From: Verrucomicrobiota bacterium
GTDB taxonomy: Bacteria > Verrucomicrobiota > Verrucomicrobiia > Verrucomicrobiales > DEV007
DNA length: 64,000 bases
Direction of reading: 5' to 3'
NCBI GenBank assembly: GCA_030625775.1
Contig: DAOUQC010000005.1
Location: forward strand, 47,834-111,833
A model generated the notes under the pieces. It had not been told where the DNA came from. It ran no database searches and saw only the letters and a program-made list of their open reading frames with translations. Positions 51,006 through 60,370 of the stretch are shown in pieces (within the stretch, counting starts at the first letter, position 1; each line of letters starts with the position of its first letter). Made by a program: the position numbers and the translations under genes.

Positions 51006-53741
51006 ATGCGTAGCCTGAAAATTTTTGGAATTGTTTTGTTTGCCGTTGCGGGAGTTATCCCAGTGGTGGTATTGTTTATACTGATCCAGGCACTGGGTAA
51101 GGGAGGAGGGGCTCAAAAAGCAGAGGAAGCGCAATCAAGGTTGTCTGTTACAGTCAGGAAACAGATCGAAGCTTTGATTGATTCGTCTCTTCAGGAGGCC
51201 AAGGCGGTGAGAGGCAATTCTTTTGTCGCAGACCCAAAGAAAGATCCCAAACTGGTCAAGGAAGAGCTGAAGCGATTAAAGAAATGGCAGTTTGATGATG
51301 CCACGGTGATTGATGCCAAGGGGCAGGTGCTGGTATCAACAATGAGTACTGAGCCGAATGTCGATGCATCGAACTGGGCCAAGCGCGCATTGACAGAGGG
51401 GCGGCCTTTTGTCAGTTACCCTCTGGCGGAGGGAGGTTCAGGCTACTCTGTTTACCAGCCTATAAAGCCCAAAGGGGATGCGGACGGACGGGTTATTCGT
51501 TTGGATTTTTCCTTCAAAAAAATTCAGGATATTCTCACTGGAGTAAAAACGGAAAGTGGACAGGAACTGTATCTGGTGGATTCGGCAAATACGATTCTTT
51601 ATGCCCCGGATCCGGCACAGGTGCTTAAGCCATTTGACAAAGTGAGCAATTTTGTGGATTGGGCAGGCGCCGAGGAAGGGAGAGCGATTTCGGCTGCTGA
51701 TGAAAAACCTGCTTTTGTGCAGACAGTCAGACCGACGGATTTGATGGATGACAAACAAGGCTGGCTGCTGGTCTGGGTGGGAGGAAGCCAGGGGGGGGGT
51801 AGCTCAATGGGGATGCTACCAATTTTGTTTGCTGCGGCCTTGGTGGTGGGTATTGGCCTGGCTATCATGCTGGGCTCGATGCTGACGGGGAAAGTGAAAG
51901 GCTCGATTGTTGATGTGACTGATGGATTGGAAGCTGCCGCAGCCGGGGATCTGAAAATTGAGCTTGAGTCAGGCGGTTTGGACGAAACGGATGCCATGGT
52001 GGAAGCTTTTAACGAAATGATCGCAAATGTCAGATCAAACCGTGACAGTCTCGAGACTAAGATGAAGGAGGAGGGTGGGGAGCTTAGGGAATCAAAAGAA
52101 AAACTGGCGTCCGCCACGTCCGAACTGCGGGCGGCGTTTGAAGCGGTTCGCGAGGCTGTTGTGATGGTGGATTTTGACGGCAAGGTGATTGAGGCAAACC
52201 AGCATTTTTGTGATTTGGCAGGTTTATCCCAGAAGGATTTGAAGAGTTATGTGTCGGAAGCGCTGTTGGATCAGTTGAAATCGCGATTCAAGAACGCTGA
52301 CGGATTTGGCAAACATTGGCAGCATTTTGCTGAAAATCCAAGGGCGGTAGGCAATGATGAATGGTTGACGCCCGGGACGTCTCCTCTGACGATTGATATT
52401 CGTACTGTGCCGGTTCTGAGTAATGACGACGAGGTCATGGGGCGGGTGTGGGTTTTTCGGGATGTGACCGAGACTCATGCGTTGGATCTGCAATTGAGGC
52501 AGTCTCAAAAAATGGGTGCGTTGGGGAATCTGGCAGCCGGGGTGGCGCACGATTTTAATAATATGCTCACCGGCATTTCCGGGAATGTGGCGTTTGCTTC
52601 TTTGAAACTGGCGGAGGGTGAGACCGAGAGTCTGCCTGAATACCTGGGCTCTGCGAGTGAGGCCTGCGAGAGATCAGCTGCTCTGGTGAGACAGTTACTG
52701 GACTTTTCGAAGCAGAAAAGTGCCGAAGAAGTGGTAGTTTCTTGTAATATCAAAAAAATCGTCCAGGAAACAGCAATGTTGCTTTCGAGAACTCTGGAAC
52801 CTCGTTTGAAGTTGGAGGTGCAGGTGGATGACGGAGTGTGGCCTGTGCGTGGTGACGGAAACCAGATCCAGCAGGTTCTGATGAATATGTGCGTGAATGC
52901 CGGGGACGCGATTTTTGAAGAGGGGACGATCCGGCTGGAGGCGGTGAACCGGGTGAAAGTCAAAATGGGGGGAGCAAAAGGATCGCGGAGTGGTGAATTT
53001 GTCGAGTTGTCGATTGTTGATGATGGGGAAGGCATGGTGGACGAAATCCGTGAGCGTATTTTTGAGCCTTTTTTCTCAACCAAAGCGCAGGGGGAAGGAA
53101 CCGGTCTGGGACTGGCCACTTGTCTGGGCATTGTTGAAAAACTCGGGGGATGGATTGACTGCGAATCAGAACTGGCACTGGGAACGACCTTCCGGATTTT
53201 TCTTCCACGAAGTAGAAAAGCCGTGGAACAAGATCCACTTGCAGATATCAATTTGAACTTTGATGATCTGAGTGATGGTTTCCGAGAGGGTGAAGGGGCT
53301 GGATTGAAAGCTCTGGTGGTTGACGACGAGGAGAGTGTGAGGGATGTGGCGGCGAATATTTTGCAGGAGGAGGGTTATGAAGTTCTCACTGCTGACAATG
53401 GTGCGGAAGCCATAAAAATTTGTCAGGAGCAGGATGGGAATTTTGCCGTTGTGATTCTGGATTTAACCATGCCGGTGATGTCGGGGCGTGATGCCTTTGT
53501 CCAAATGCGTAATGAGTATCCGGATCTTCCGGTGATTATCTGTAGTGGTTATTTGATGGATATTGTGGATTTTGTCAGTGAGCTGGGACATGAGCCGGAT
53601 GATAAAGTGCAGAAACCTTACCGCTTGAATGTTCTGAGGAATAAAATCAAGAAGGTGATTGCCAAGCATGAAGCAACATCAGGTGCTGCGGGATCATCGG
53701 CTTCGATGCCGGATCAGGACATTCCTGCTAGCACCAGTTGA
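51006..53741 (+). CDS. hybrid sensor histidine kinase
   Basis: The 911-residue membrane kinase has TM1 at about 7-29, a periplasmic sensing region of about 240 residues (Cache-like, LVDSANTILYAPD), and TM2 at about 270-292. A HAMP region follows at about 293-345, then a coiled coil and a PAS domain at about 370-485. HisKA carries the phosphorylatable His515 (GVAHDFNNMLTG). The ATPase domain shows NAGDAI, DDGEGM and GTGLGLA. A C-terminal receiver domain has the acceptor Asp819 (VVILDLTMPVMSG) and KPY near 877. It resembles NtrB-type hybrid kinases; the downstream response protein is unknown. A G9 run at 51791-51799 lies just before TM2. Its last 14 bases overlap a convergent glycosyltransferase gene. 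Confidence 0.9.
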   Translation: MRSLKIFGIVLFAVAGVIPVVVLFILIQALGKGGGAQKAEEAQSRLSVTVRKQIEALIDSSLQEAKAVRGNSFVADPKKDPKLVKEELKRLKKWQFDDATVIDAKGQVLVSTMSTEPNVDASNWAKRALTEGRPFVSYPLAEGGSGYSVYQPIKPKGDADGRVIRLDFSFKKIQDILTGVKTESGQELYLVDSANTILYAPDPAQVLKPFDKVSNFVDWAGAEEGRAISAADEKPAFVQTVRPTDLMDDKQGWLLVWVGGSQGGGSSMGMLPILFAAALVVGIGLAIMLGSMLTGKVKGSIVDVTDGLEAAAAGDLKIELESGGLDETDAMVEAFNEMIANVRSNRDSLETKMKEEGGELRESKEKLASATSELRAAFEAVREAVVMVDFDGKVIEANQHFCDLAGLSQKDLKSYVSEALLDQLKSRFKNADGFGKHWQHFAENPRAVGNDEWLTPGTSPLTIDIRTVPVLSNDDEVMGRVWVFRDVTETHALDLQLRQSQKMGALGNLAAGVAHDFNNMLTGISGNVAFASLKLAEGETESLPEYLGSASEACERSAALVRQLLDFSKQKSAEEVVVSCNIKKIVQETAMLLSRTLEPRLKLEVQVDDGVWPVRGDGNQIQQVLMNMCVNAGDAIFEEGTIRLEAVNRVKVKMGGAKGSRSGEFVELSIVDDGEGMVDEIRERIFEPFFSTKAQGEGTGLGLATCLGIVEKLGGWIDCESELALGTTFRIFLPRSRKAVEQDPLADINLNFDDLSDGFREGEGAGLKALVVDDEESVRDVAANILQEEGYEVLTADNGAEAIKICQEQDGNFAVVILDLTMPVMSGRDAFVQMRNEYPDLPVIICSGYLMDIVDFVSELGHEPDDKVQKPYRLNVLRNKIKKVIAKHEATSGAAGSSASMPDQDIPASTS
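51791..51799 (+). repeat. G9 homopolymer in the histidine-kinase gene
   Basis: Nine consecutive G encode Gln-Gly-Gly-Gly-Ser between the sensor region and TM2. A one-base change would remove the membrane return and the whole kinase core. Confidence 0.5.
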
Positions 53742-54906
53742 GGATCGATTGCGCCCGCTTTTTCCAGGAGAGTTCCCGGGAGCGATTGGCGGCGTTGCGG
53801 GCAAGCTGCTGGTAATGCTTTGGGTCGTCGATTAATTCTTTAGCCAGGCGAGGAAAATCCTCGGGCTGGTTGGTAGGCAAATACACTCCTGCATCTCCGA
53901 TGACTGCACGAGTGGTTGGCAGATCACTGGCGATCACCGGCAAATGGTGGGAGAGAGAGTCCAGAGCTTTGACCGGGCAAGTCAGGGCCCGGTTGTAGTA
54001 ACTGTCTTGCAGAGGAACAATGCCAAGGCTGGCAAATTTTTCCAAATGCTGATGCAATTGCGCAGGCGGCATGGCCGGAAAAAAACAGATAGGGGAATCC
54101 AGCCCGGCCTTTTGTTGCTTTTGTTTGTGGCGGATTTTTTTTTCCAGTTTTTTGATTTGTTGTGGAGTGCCTCCCAGTAAATGCAGTTTGAGATGGTGCT
54201 GGCGGAAAAAGGCAGCTTGATCGAGTAAGTCGTGAACCCCCTTGTAACGGTGCAGGTGGCCAACATAAACCACTGTGCGACGCTGCCGTCGCTTTTCGAT
54301 TTCTTCTTCGCTTGATGGTGGGTGATCGAGACAGCCCAGGGGAAGGGTTAGAATATCCAATCCGGGCAGTGCCTTGCGGTAAAGCTCTTCCTGTGGTGGT
54401 GTGATGCAAAGCAAACCGCTGAGCCGGGGGATGAAAAAACGTTCGCTCAAGCGTTTGCGGTGATCAGTGAACTTAATTTTCTGATCTCTGCCAGACAGAT
54501 CAGCATGAAAATCGTGAGCTTCGTAAATAGTTCGTAAAGTATCGGGGAAGCGTCGTTGCAGGCGTGAGAGAAGTCCGGTCAGGCCAAGCTCGCGAGTCAG
54601 GAAAAGGACTTTTTTGCCTTTCTTCAGTTCGAGGCGGCTGAAAGCGAGAGCTTGTCGGTAGATGGCTCTTCCGGGCAGTTCGGAGATTTTTGTGCCTTTG
54701 GGGATGCGGTGTATGTGAAGGTTTTCATTGGTCTCGAGTCCGTAAAAATCCACCAGGTCACGATTGGTGTCCGAGGCAGGGCCTTCACTGATGAAAAAAT
54801 GGCTTTCGTAACCCAGCTGGGCGAATGAAAGTGCATTGAGAAGGCCGATGTAGACAATGGGCCCCGGTTTTTTCCATTCGCTGCGATTGGCCCAGACAAT
54901 TTTCAT
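53728..54906 (-). CDS. GT4 family glycosyltransferase
   Basis: The 392-residue GT-B enzyme starts MKIVWANRSEWKKPGPIVY. Landmarks are TIYEAHDFHADL near 160, RRQRRTVVYVGHLHRYKGVHDLL near 230 at the start of the C-terminal Rossmann domain, and VKALDSLSHHLPVIASDLPTTRAVIGDAGVYL near 325, of which the E/D-containing loop usually binds the donor phosphate. It uses a nucleotide sugar; acceptor unknown. The ATG at 54906 is preferred to one 23 codons upstream. Its stop lies inside the convergent kinase gene (14-base overlap). Confidence 0.85.
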   Translation of the reverse strand: MKIVWANRSEWKKPGPIVYIGLLNALSFAQLGYESHFFISEGPASDTNRDLVDFYGLETNENLHIHRIPKGTKISELPGRAIYRQALAFSRLELKKGKKVLFLTRELGLTGLLSRLQRRFPDTLRTIYEAHDFHADLSGRDQKIKFTDHRKRLSERFFIPRLSGLLCITPPQEELYRKALPGLDILTLPLGCLDHPPSSEEEIEKRRQRRTVVYVGHLHRYKGVHDLLDQAAFFRQHHLKLHLLGGTPQQIKKLEKKIRHKQKQQKAGLDSPICFFPAMPPAQLHQHLEKFASLGIVPLQDSYYNRALTCPVKALDSLSHHLPVIASDLPTTRAVIGDAGVYLPTNQPEDFPRLAKELIDDPKHYQQLARNAANRSRELSWKKRAQSILNWC

Positions 54907-55085
54907 AGTTGCTTGGAAGGTGGGGGTAGAAGAGGGCTTTGTCTTCGGAAATTTGCTCTGGGAAATGGAAGGCAAGTGATTTAGCTCGGATGGCCCGGGC
55001 GGTCATGCTAAATTGAAAGGCAGAAACATTCAGGTGAAATTCGAACAAAGGTGGACGGGAAGGTGCTTGTGAGTAGGTTGATTTC

Positions 55086-55502
55086 ATGAAGGTGGGCTTT
55101 TTCTCTGCAGGGGTATTTTGTATAACGGTTTTGTTGCAAGCCTGTCATTCCGAGGTGGCAAAAGAGCCGGAGAGTGAACATTTGGTATCACTCACTCCAG
55201 AAAACTTCAAGCAGCAGGTAATCGACAGTAAACAATTGGTGCTGGTTGATTTTTGGGCGCCCTGGTGTGCACCTTGTCTGGCGATTGATCCTGTTGTTTC
55301 GGCGGTTGCTGATATATATGCAGGCAGGGTGAGGGTCGGGAAAATGAATGTTGATGACTACTGGGACTTTGTTGAAGAAAAAAAATACATAGACACAGGC
55401 ATCCCCACCATCAAGTTTTTCAAAGGCGGCAAGATGGTGGAAGATCTGTTGGGTCTGGTATCAGAAAAAGAACTGATACAAAAAATTGAAAAACATTTGT
55501 AG
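55086..55502 (+). CDS. thioredoxin-like lipoprotein
   Basis: The 138-residue protein has a lipobox (VLLQAC, Cys20) and a thioredoxin domain from about 33. The redox motif WCAPC has Cys61 and Cys64, and the cis-proline segment TGIPTIKFFKGG is near 105. It is a membrane-anchored periplasmic thiol-disulfide protein. It could serve cytochrome maturation or the redoxin system at 47.5 kb, but nothing links them directly. The upstream gene is divergent, and a hairpin at 55542-55560 follows the stop. Confidence 0.87.
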   Translation: MKVGFFSAGVFCITVLLQACHSEVAKEPESEHLVSLTPENFKQQVIDSKQLVLVDFWAPWCAPCLAIDPVVSAVADIYAGRVRVGKMNVDDYWDFVEEKKYIDTGIPTIKFFKGGKMVEDLLGLVSEKELIQKIEKHL

Positions 55503-55541
55503 AGGGAGCCTGGGGCAGCGGTCGGGGTGCCCTGATCGTAG

Positions 55542-55560
55542 GACAGAATGCTATTCTGTC
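55542..55560. terminator. hairpin after thioredoxin gene (terminator or REP element)
   Basis: GACAGAAT and ATTCTGTC form a perfect 8-base stem with a three-base loop, 40 bases after the thioredoxin stop. There is only a short T-rich tail (ATTTG), so it may act as an mRNA end or be a REP-like intergenic element rather than a classic intrinsic terminator. Confidence 0.5.
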
Positions 55561-55670
55561 ATTTGAGAATTACGTAAATCGCACTGATCCCGCAGATGTG
55601 GGAGAACTGTAATGCAATGAAGATAGACGAAGTCAAATTTGTCCTGCAATGTCTTTGTCGTTTTTTTTAT

Positions 55671-56666
55671 TCATTTCCCTTCAAAAAGGTCGCGGCCTTT
55701 GACGAGGGCTTCGATTTTGCGGTCGGCGATGGTGCGTTTGAGCATCCAGAAGCCGCAGTCGGGATGAACGTAGGCGATTCGTTCCTGACCCAAAATGCTG
55801 GCGGCTTTTTCGATTCGTTCAGCGACTTGCTCCGGGGTTTCGATGTGGTTGACTTTGATGTCGATAACACCGAGGCCCAGTTTGATCCGAGAGTCGACTT
55901 CGGCAAGGGCGTGAAGATCGTCGTCGGGGCGGTGGGCGAGTTCGAGCACCAAATGGTCGCAGTGTAGTGAGTTGAGGAATTCGATCAGCGGTTGCCAAGC
56001 CCCACTCTGGATGGTTTGGCCTCCATAGTTTCCAAAACAGAAATGCACCGCTTTTTCACCCTTGACCCGGTCGAGCACACAATTGATGGCAGCAGCAGCA
56101 ATGGGAGCATTTTCCGGGCTGCCTGGCACGTTGGCTTCATCGATCTGCACGCATTCGCAATCGATATCACCAATCTGGTCGGCGAGAACTCCGGCGATAG
56201 CCAGGGTCAGGGAATCGAAGTCATCGTAGTGCTCGTCGAGCAGGGTGCGGGCCAGCATGTAAGGGCTGGTAAGAGTGAACTTGAGTGGCCCATTTCCAGC
56301 GACTGACATGGAGCGTGAGCTGGCTTCGACAAGGTCGAGAGTGCCTTCGCTCAGAGCTTCACGCACCACGCCGGCGGGTTTGACCCGCCAGTTGAAATCT
56401 TGTTTGGCGCGGAAATGGCGGGCATCGGTGACACCAATTTTGGAATCGATACCGCCAATCTGACGAGTGAAAAATTCAATCATGCCATTGGTGTCGGGAT
56501 GATTGGGGTCGTAGCGGTAGAGTTCACCATCGGTGGGCAGATCAATGCCTGCCCGTTTTTGTGTTTCGATGACAACTGAGGTGGCGTCGAGCACTGCTTG
56601 CTCAGAGCCTGCCTGCATCAGCCAGTCGATTTGCGAATAAGAGCCTACGGTGGTGGTTTTGATCAT
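55671..56666 (-). CDS. MetE C-terminal-like methyltransferase (cobalamin-independent methionine synthase family)
   Basis: The 331-residue protein corresponds to the catalytic half of MetE: TTTVGSYSQIDWL at the start, VQIDEANVPG near 182, CFGNYGGQ near 215 and YVHPDCGFWML near 305, whose His and Cys residues would bind zinc. Stand-alone proteins of this size use varied methyl donors and thiols, so a methionine-synthase role is not certain. Without the N-terminal MetE half, methyltetrahydrofolate-triglutamate binding may differ. No B12 riboswitch or other leader motif was recognised upstream. Confidence 0.82.
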   Translation of the reverse strand: MIKTTTVGSYSQIDWLMQAGSEQAVLDATSVVIETQKRAGIDLPTDGELYRYDPNHPDTNGMIEFFTRQIGGIDSKIGVTDARHFRAKQDFNWRVKPAGVVREALSEGTLDLVEASSRSMSVAGNGPLKFTLTSPYMLARTLLDEHYDDFDSLTLAIAGVLADQIGDIDCECVQIDEANVPGSPENAPIAAAAINCVLDRVKGEKAVHFCFGNYGGQTIQSGAWQPLIEFLNSLHCDHLVLELAHRPDDDLHALAEVDSRIKLGLGVIDIKVNHIETPEQVAERIEKAASILGQERIAYVHPDCGFWMLKRTIADRKIEALVKGRDLFEGK

Positions 56667-56745
56667 GAGGAAAGTTTAACGAAATATTTCCAATTGAACA
56701 GGATTTTTCGTTGAACAATGGGTGGCTAGGGATTTGCTTGGGTCC

Positions 56746-57054
56746 ATGTTAGCTCCAGAAGAAATTCAAGTGATCGGAAATGATGTGGCCATTCGTTGGC
56801 AGGATGGTTCGGAGGATTTTTATCCGATGGACCGGTTACGTGCGGCTTCTCCAAGTGCGGAGACGCAGGGGGAACACGATTTGTTCGGAAATTTGATGGG
56901 AGGTAATCCCGGGCAAGAGTATCAGGGGGTCACGGTGACCGGGTGGAAGATGGTAGGGGGGTATGCGGTGGCTTTTGAATTCAGTGACAGTCACAGTTCG
57001 GGTTTGTACGGCTATGATTATCTAAAGAAGATCGTGGAGAAGATGGCAGGGTGA
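56746..57054 (+). CDS. DUF971-like protein lacking the family cysteines
   Basis: The 102-residue protein has the DUF971 (gamma-butyrobetaine hydroxylase N-terminal-like) pattern: an EIQVIGNDVAIRWQDGSEDFYPMDRLR start and GWKMVGGYAVAFEFSDSHSSGLYGYDYL end. In most members the middle contains a CPCAxC zinc-binding motif; here the matching place reads SPSAETQGE, so zinc binding is probably lost. Members are thought to act with Fe-S or ApbC/Mrp proteins. The ATG at 56746 is chosen over a GTG 8 codons upstream. Divergent from the MetE-like gene. Confidence 0.7.
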   Translation: MLAPEEIQVIGNDVAIRWQDGSEDFYPMDRLRAASPSAETQGEHDLFGNLMGGNPGQEYQGVTVTGWKMVGGYAVAFEFSDSHSSGLYGYDYLKKIVEKMAG

Positions 57055-57192
57055 ATGATCATCGATGAAGAACCACGACGGATGATGACGGATAATATTT
57101 ATGGTCTCGGATCAAAACAGCTCAGCTCAAGGTGATGCTCCTCCTTGGCTGGGAGGGTGAGGGTTTAAGGGCGAAAAATTATAAATCTTACC

Positions 57193-58581
57193 ATGTCAGC
57201 GCGTCTTCAAGAGGGGATTTCCCATATAAAGGCAAATCAGTTTCGTGAAAGTGCCGAAGCTTTCCGGGATGTGCTCAAAGATGAGCCTGAGAATCCTGAT
57301 GCATTGCATTTTCTGGGCATTTCCCTGTGGAATTTGAACCAGACTTCAGAAGCGCTGGTCTTAATCAAGCAGTCCATGGAAATTGCTCCTGACAGGGCGC
57401 ACATGCATCATAATTTAGGAGGGGTGCTAAGTGGTACCAGTGACGTAGATGCCGCGGTTGTAAATTATAAAAGGGCGATTGAGCTGAAAGGTGATTACGC
57501 TGAAGCGTATTTTAATCTCGGAGCTGTCTACAAGTTCAAAAAAACCGACCCTCTGATCGCGACGATGAAATCGTTGTATTCCAGCAGTTCTCTGAGCGAT
57601 GCAGATCAGGAATATTTGTGCTTTGCCTTATCCAAAGCTTTGAATGATACCGAGGTGTATGAGGAGGCATTTCATTTTGCTTTGGAAGCGGCACGACTGA
57701 AAAATCCTGACTATAATCCTAATGTTATGGATGTCGCTGTGAAGGAGGCGCTAAAGGCAATAACTAAGGAAGTGTTGTCACCTGTCAAAGGAAGGGGCAA
57801 TAACTCGGAGACTCCTATTTTTATTGTGGGGATGCCGCGCTCGGGTACTACTTTAGTTGAACAAATTTTATCTCGTCATCCGCAGGTGTTTGCTGCTGGT
57901 GAGCTGCCGATGATTGGTTCTATTAATTCGCAGATGCGTGAGTTTGCTAAGCAGAATTTAGCTTATAAAGGCTCGATTCACGGTTTTATCCCGATGATTC
58001 CACCCAATCATTTCAACAATGCGGCAGACGCTTGCATGGACATGATTCATTCAAATGCGAGCGGTAAGTCCTTCACTCGATTCACCGATAAAATGCCGCA
58101 AAACGTCTTTCATCTGGGTTTTATCTCCATGATGTTCCCAAATGCACGAATCATTCATGTTCGCCGCCACCCCCTCGATACTTGTGTCTCATGCTTTTTG
58201 CAGCGTTTTCGCTTAGGACATGAATACACCTATCGACTGGACTGGTTGGGCCAGTATTACCGTCGGTATGTGAAGGTTTTCGATCATTGGCGCAAGGTTG
58301 TGCCTTTGCCGATTCTTGAGGTGCGTTATGAAGAGCTGGTAAACGACCTGGAAAATGAAGCAAGGAAGTTGATTGAATTTACCGGTCTTGATTGGTCGGA
58401 TGATTGTCTTAGCCCACAGTATTCTAATCGTCCGGTTAGGACGGCCAGCCGTTGGCAGGTTCGACAACCTATATATAATTCTTCAATCAATCGTTGGAAG
58501 TATTACGAAGCATGGCTGTCTCCGTTGATTTCCGAGTTGGGAGGGATGGATTGGATTGAACAACAGATCGAGGATATTTGA
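57193..58581 (+). CDS. TPR-sulfotransferase
   Basis: The 462-residue protein has four or five TPRs (about 1-190), then a sulfotransferase domain with the PAPS-binding loop FIVGMPRSGTTLVEQIL near 212 and a second site, RIIHVRRHPLDTCVSCFLQRF, near 318. ILEVRYEELVND near 375 is also typical. TPR-sulfotransferases often sulfate proteins or protein-linked glycans, with TPRs choosing the partner. It is the fourth sulfotransferase of the window and stands apart from the main glycosylation locus. Confidence 0.88.
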   Translation: MSARLQEGISHIKANQFRESAEAFRDVLKDEPENPDALHFLGISLWNLNQTSEALVLIKQSMEIAPDRAHMHHNLGGVLSGTSDVDAAVVNYKRAIELKGDYAEAYFNLGAVYKFKKTDPLIATMKSLYSSSSLSDADQEYLCFALSKALNDTEVYEEAFHFALEAARLKNPDYNPNVMDVAVKEALKAITKEVLSPVKGRGNNSETPIFIVGMPRSGTTLVEQILSRHPQVFAAGELPMIGSINSQMREFAKQNLAYKGSIHGFIPMIPPNHFNNAADACMDMIHSNASGKSFTRFTDKMPQNVFHLGFISMMFPNARIIHVRRHPLDTCVSCFLQRFRLGHEYTYRLDWLGQYYRRYVKVFDHWRKVVPLPILEVRYEELVNDLENEARKLIEFTGLDWSDDCLSPQYSNRPVRTASRWQVRQPIYNSSINRWKYYEAWLSPLISELGGMDWIEQQIEDI

Positions 58582-58626
58582 AATTCATCCAAGTATAGCT
58601 GTTGCCTGTGAGAGGGGATCAAGTGC

Positions 58627-60009
58627 TTACGGTTGTCGTAAGTCGTAGCAAATGAGTTTTGGGTCAGGGCCATTTTGGGAAACGTAGAGCAGGCCGTGAC
58701 TGAGGGCGGGGGGTGCCCAGGTTTCGGGTGAGTAGAAGAGTTGTTTTTTTGACAATATTCTAATGCCGTTGGGAGAAAGGTCGAGCCACAGCAAGCTCCC
58801 CTGGGATCCGAGACAAAGAAACTTTTTGTCGACGCGAAGCAGCGAAGCTCGCCCCATTTGAACCCGGAGCTGACGGGTTTGAAAGGGCAGGGCCAGATCT
58901 TGGAAGCCTTCACGCCATAGTTCTTTGCCGCTATTAGTATCATAACAAATGAGTTCCGCATTGCTGGTGGAACTGCCGGAGAAAGCGTATAGAAAACCGT
59001 CGTGATAGATGGGGGTTTGGAATTGACTGGCAAAGCGTGGAGCTTTCCACAAGACGGACATTTTCATAGCTGAATCAAATTCCAGCATCACGCCGCCACG
59101 ATCGTAACCTTCGGTGAGAAAGATTCGATTTGACCCGCAGGCTACAGGGCAGGCGGCGTTGACAGAAGCAAATTGGGTCGAACGCCAGGGAAAGGCATCA
59201 TCGAGTTTGCCATTTTTGGGATCAATGCTCAGCAGACCCCCATGAGGGGGGGTAGTCATGCCTCCGGCAAAAACAAGTAGGCGATCTTTGTCATGGATGC
59301 GGGTAATGATGGGGGACGCATAACTGGCGTTCCAGTCGTGGGGAGTTTTCCAGATCAGTTTGCCTGTTTTTTTGTTAAAAGCTACAACACTGGCATTAGG
59401 TGCTCCTGCGTTGACGATCAAAAAATCGTCATAAACAAGAGGGGCTGAGCCTCGGCCAAAAAAGAAGGGGGCTTTTCCCAGGATTTCATCGAGATTTTGT
59501 TTCCAGAGGATACTGCCGTCTTTCAAATCGATGGCTTGGAGACGGGAATTGACGCCGAGGGTGAAAACCAGATTGGATGCCTCATCGATGACGGGACTGC
59601 TGCGCGGAGCATCGGAGATGCCGTAATTTTGCCCGATGGAAACCGGATACTCAATTTTCCAGTAGCGCTGTCCGGTTTCCGGATGCAGGCACTCAATGGT
59701 TTCCAAGCCGTTGAGTGCGTGGATGAAAACGAGGCGCTTGCCAGCGATGACGGGGGAAGTATGGGAGTTGCCGCGCTTGACTTCCCAGACGCGTGTTGGT
59801 TTTGATGTGAGGAAGTCAGTGAGTAAATGGGTTTCCGGGGAGTGGCCGTTGTCACTGGGGCCGAGAAAGCGTGGCCAATCGGAAGTATTCGCTTCGGGCG
59901 AGAGAGGCTTGGGCACAGCGTGAAACGTGAGCCTGTCAAAGGGCTGTGCTTCTTGTGCAAGAATACCGCTTGCGGTGAGCAGGAGGATGAGGTGCGCGAT
60001 GCTTTTCAT
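58627..60009 (-). CDS. secreted PQQ-like beta-propeller protein (second)
   Basis: The 460-residue protein has a signal peptide (about 1-18, SGILA) and begins WPRFLGPSDNGHSPE like the 13675 protein. Blades are visible as ECLHPETGQRYWKIEY, AIDLKDGSILWKQNL, AFNKKTGKLIWKTPH, SIDPKNGKLDDAFPW and CYDTNSGKELWREGF. It is probably periplasmic and non-enzymatic or a dehydrogenase of unknown substrate. It converges on the TPR-sulfotransferase gene with 45 bases between the stops. Confidence 0.8.
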   Translation of the reverse strand: MKSIAHLILLLTASGILAQEAQPFDRLTFHAVPKPLSPEANTSDWPRFLGPSDNGHSPETHLLTDFLTSKPTRVWEVKRGNSHTSPVIAGKRLVFIHALNGLETIECLHPETGQRYWKIEYPVSIGQNYGISDAPRSSPVIDEASNLVFTLGVNSRLQAIDLKDGSILWKQNLDEILGKAPFFFGRGSAPLVYDDFLIVNAGAPNASVVAFNKKTGKLIWKTPHDWNASYASPIITRIHDKDRLLVFAGGMTTPPHGGLLSIDPKNGKLDDAFPWRSTQFASVNAACPVACGSNRIFLTEGYDRGGVMLEFDSAMKMSVLWKAPRFASQFQTPIYHDGFLYAFSGSSTSNAELICYDTNSGKELWREGFQDLALPFQTRQLRVQMGRASLLRVDKKFLCLGSQGSLLWLDLSPNGIRILSKKQLFYSPETWAPPALSHGLLYVSQNGPDPKLICYDLRQP

Positions 60010-60370
60010 GGGTGGATCGGAATAAGTAGAAAAGGGGAAGAGGTAAGAGAGGGGGCGTACAAAGGCCCTTACCTAATGTGGCTCTGCGGAAGTTGCAAGA
60101 TGGGCGCTTTGGAGGGCATGAATTTTCATAGGCATTATAATAGTAATAATAACGAAAAGATGGAATTTTCCATTAGAGAGAAGTAAAAGGTCACTGGTTT
60201 TTAAGGCTTGTTATGTGGCAAAATTTTTTACGGGGTAATGGTTGTCACGAGCCTATCAGAAAGGGGGGCAATCGACAGGTTTGCAGCTAAATATTTATTT
60301 AACTTTGTTTGATTTAGTGTAGGGATCACGGTTATTATTTCCTATAAATTTTTGTATTTACTAAATAACT
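60010..60370. other. 361-base intergenic region before tolC-like gene
   Basis: This divergent region holds the promoters of the PQQ-propeller and TolC-like genes. It contains a short palindrome, ATGGAATTTTCCAT, at 60160-60173 that could be an operator, and an A+T-rich 70 bases before 60371. I see no riboswitch. Confidence 0.45.

Noticed and set aside
60181..60370. Possible c-di-GMP riboswitch before the tolC-like gene
   Set aside because: The conserved GEMM core sequences are absent.
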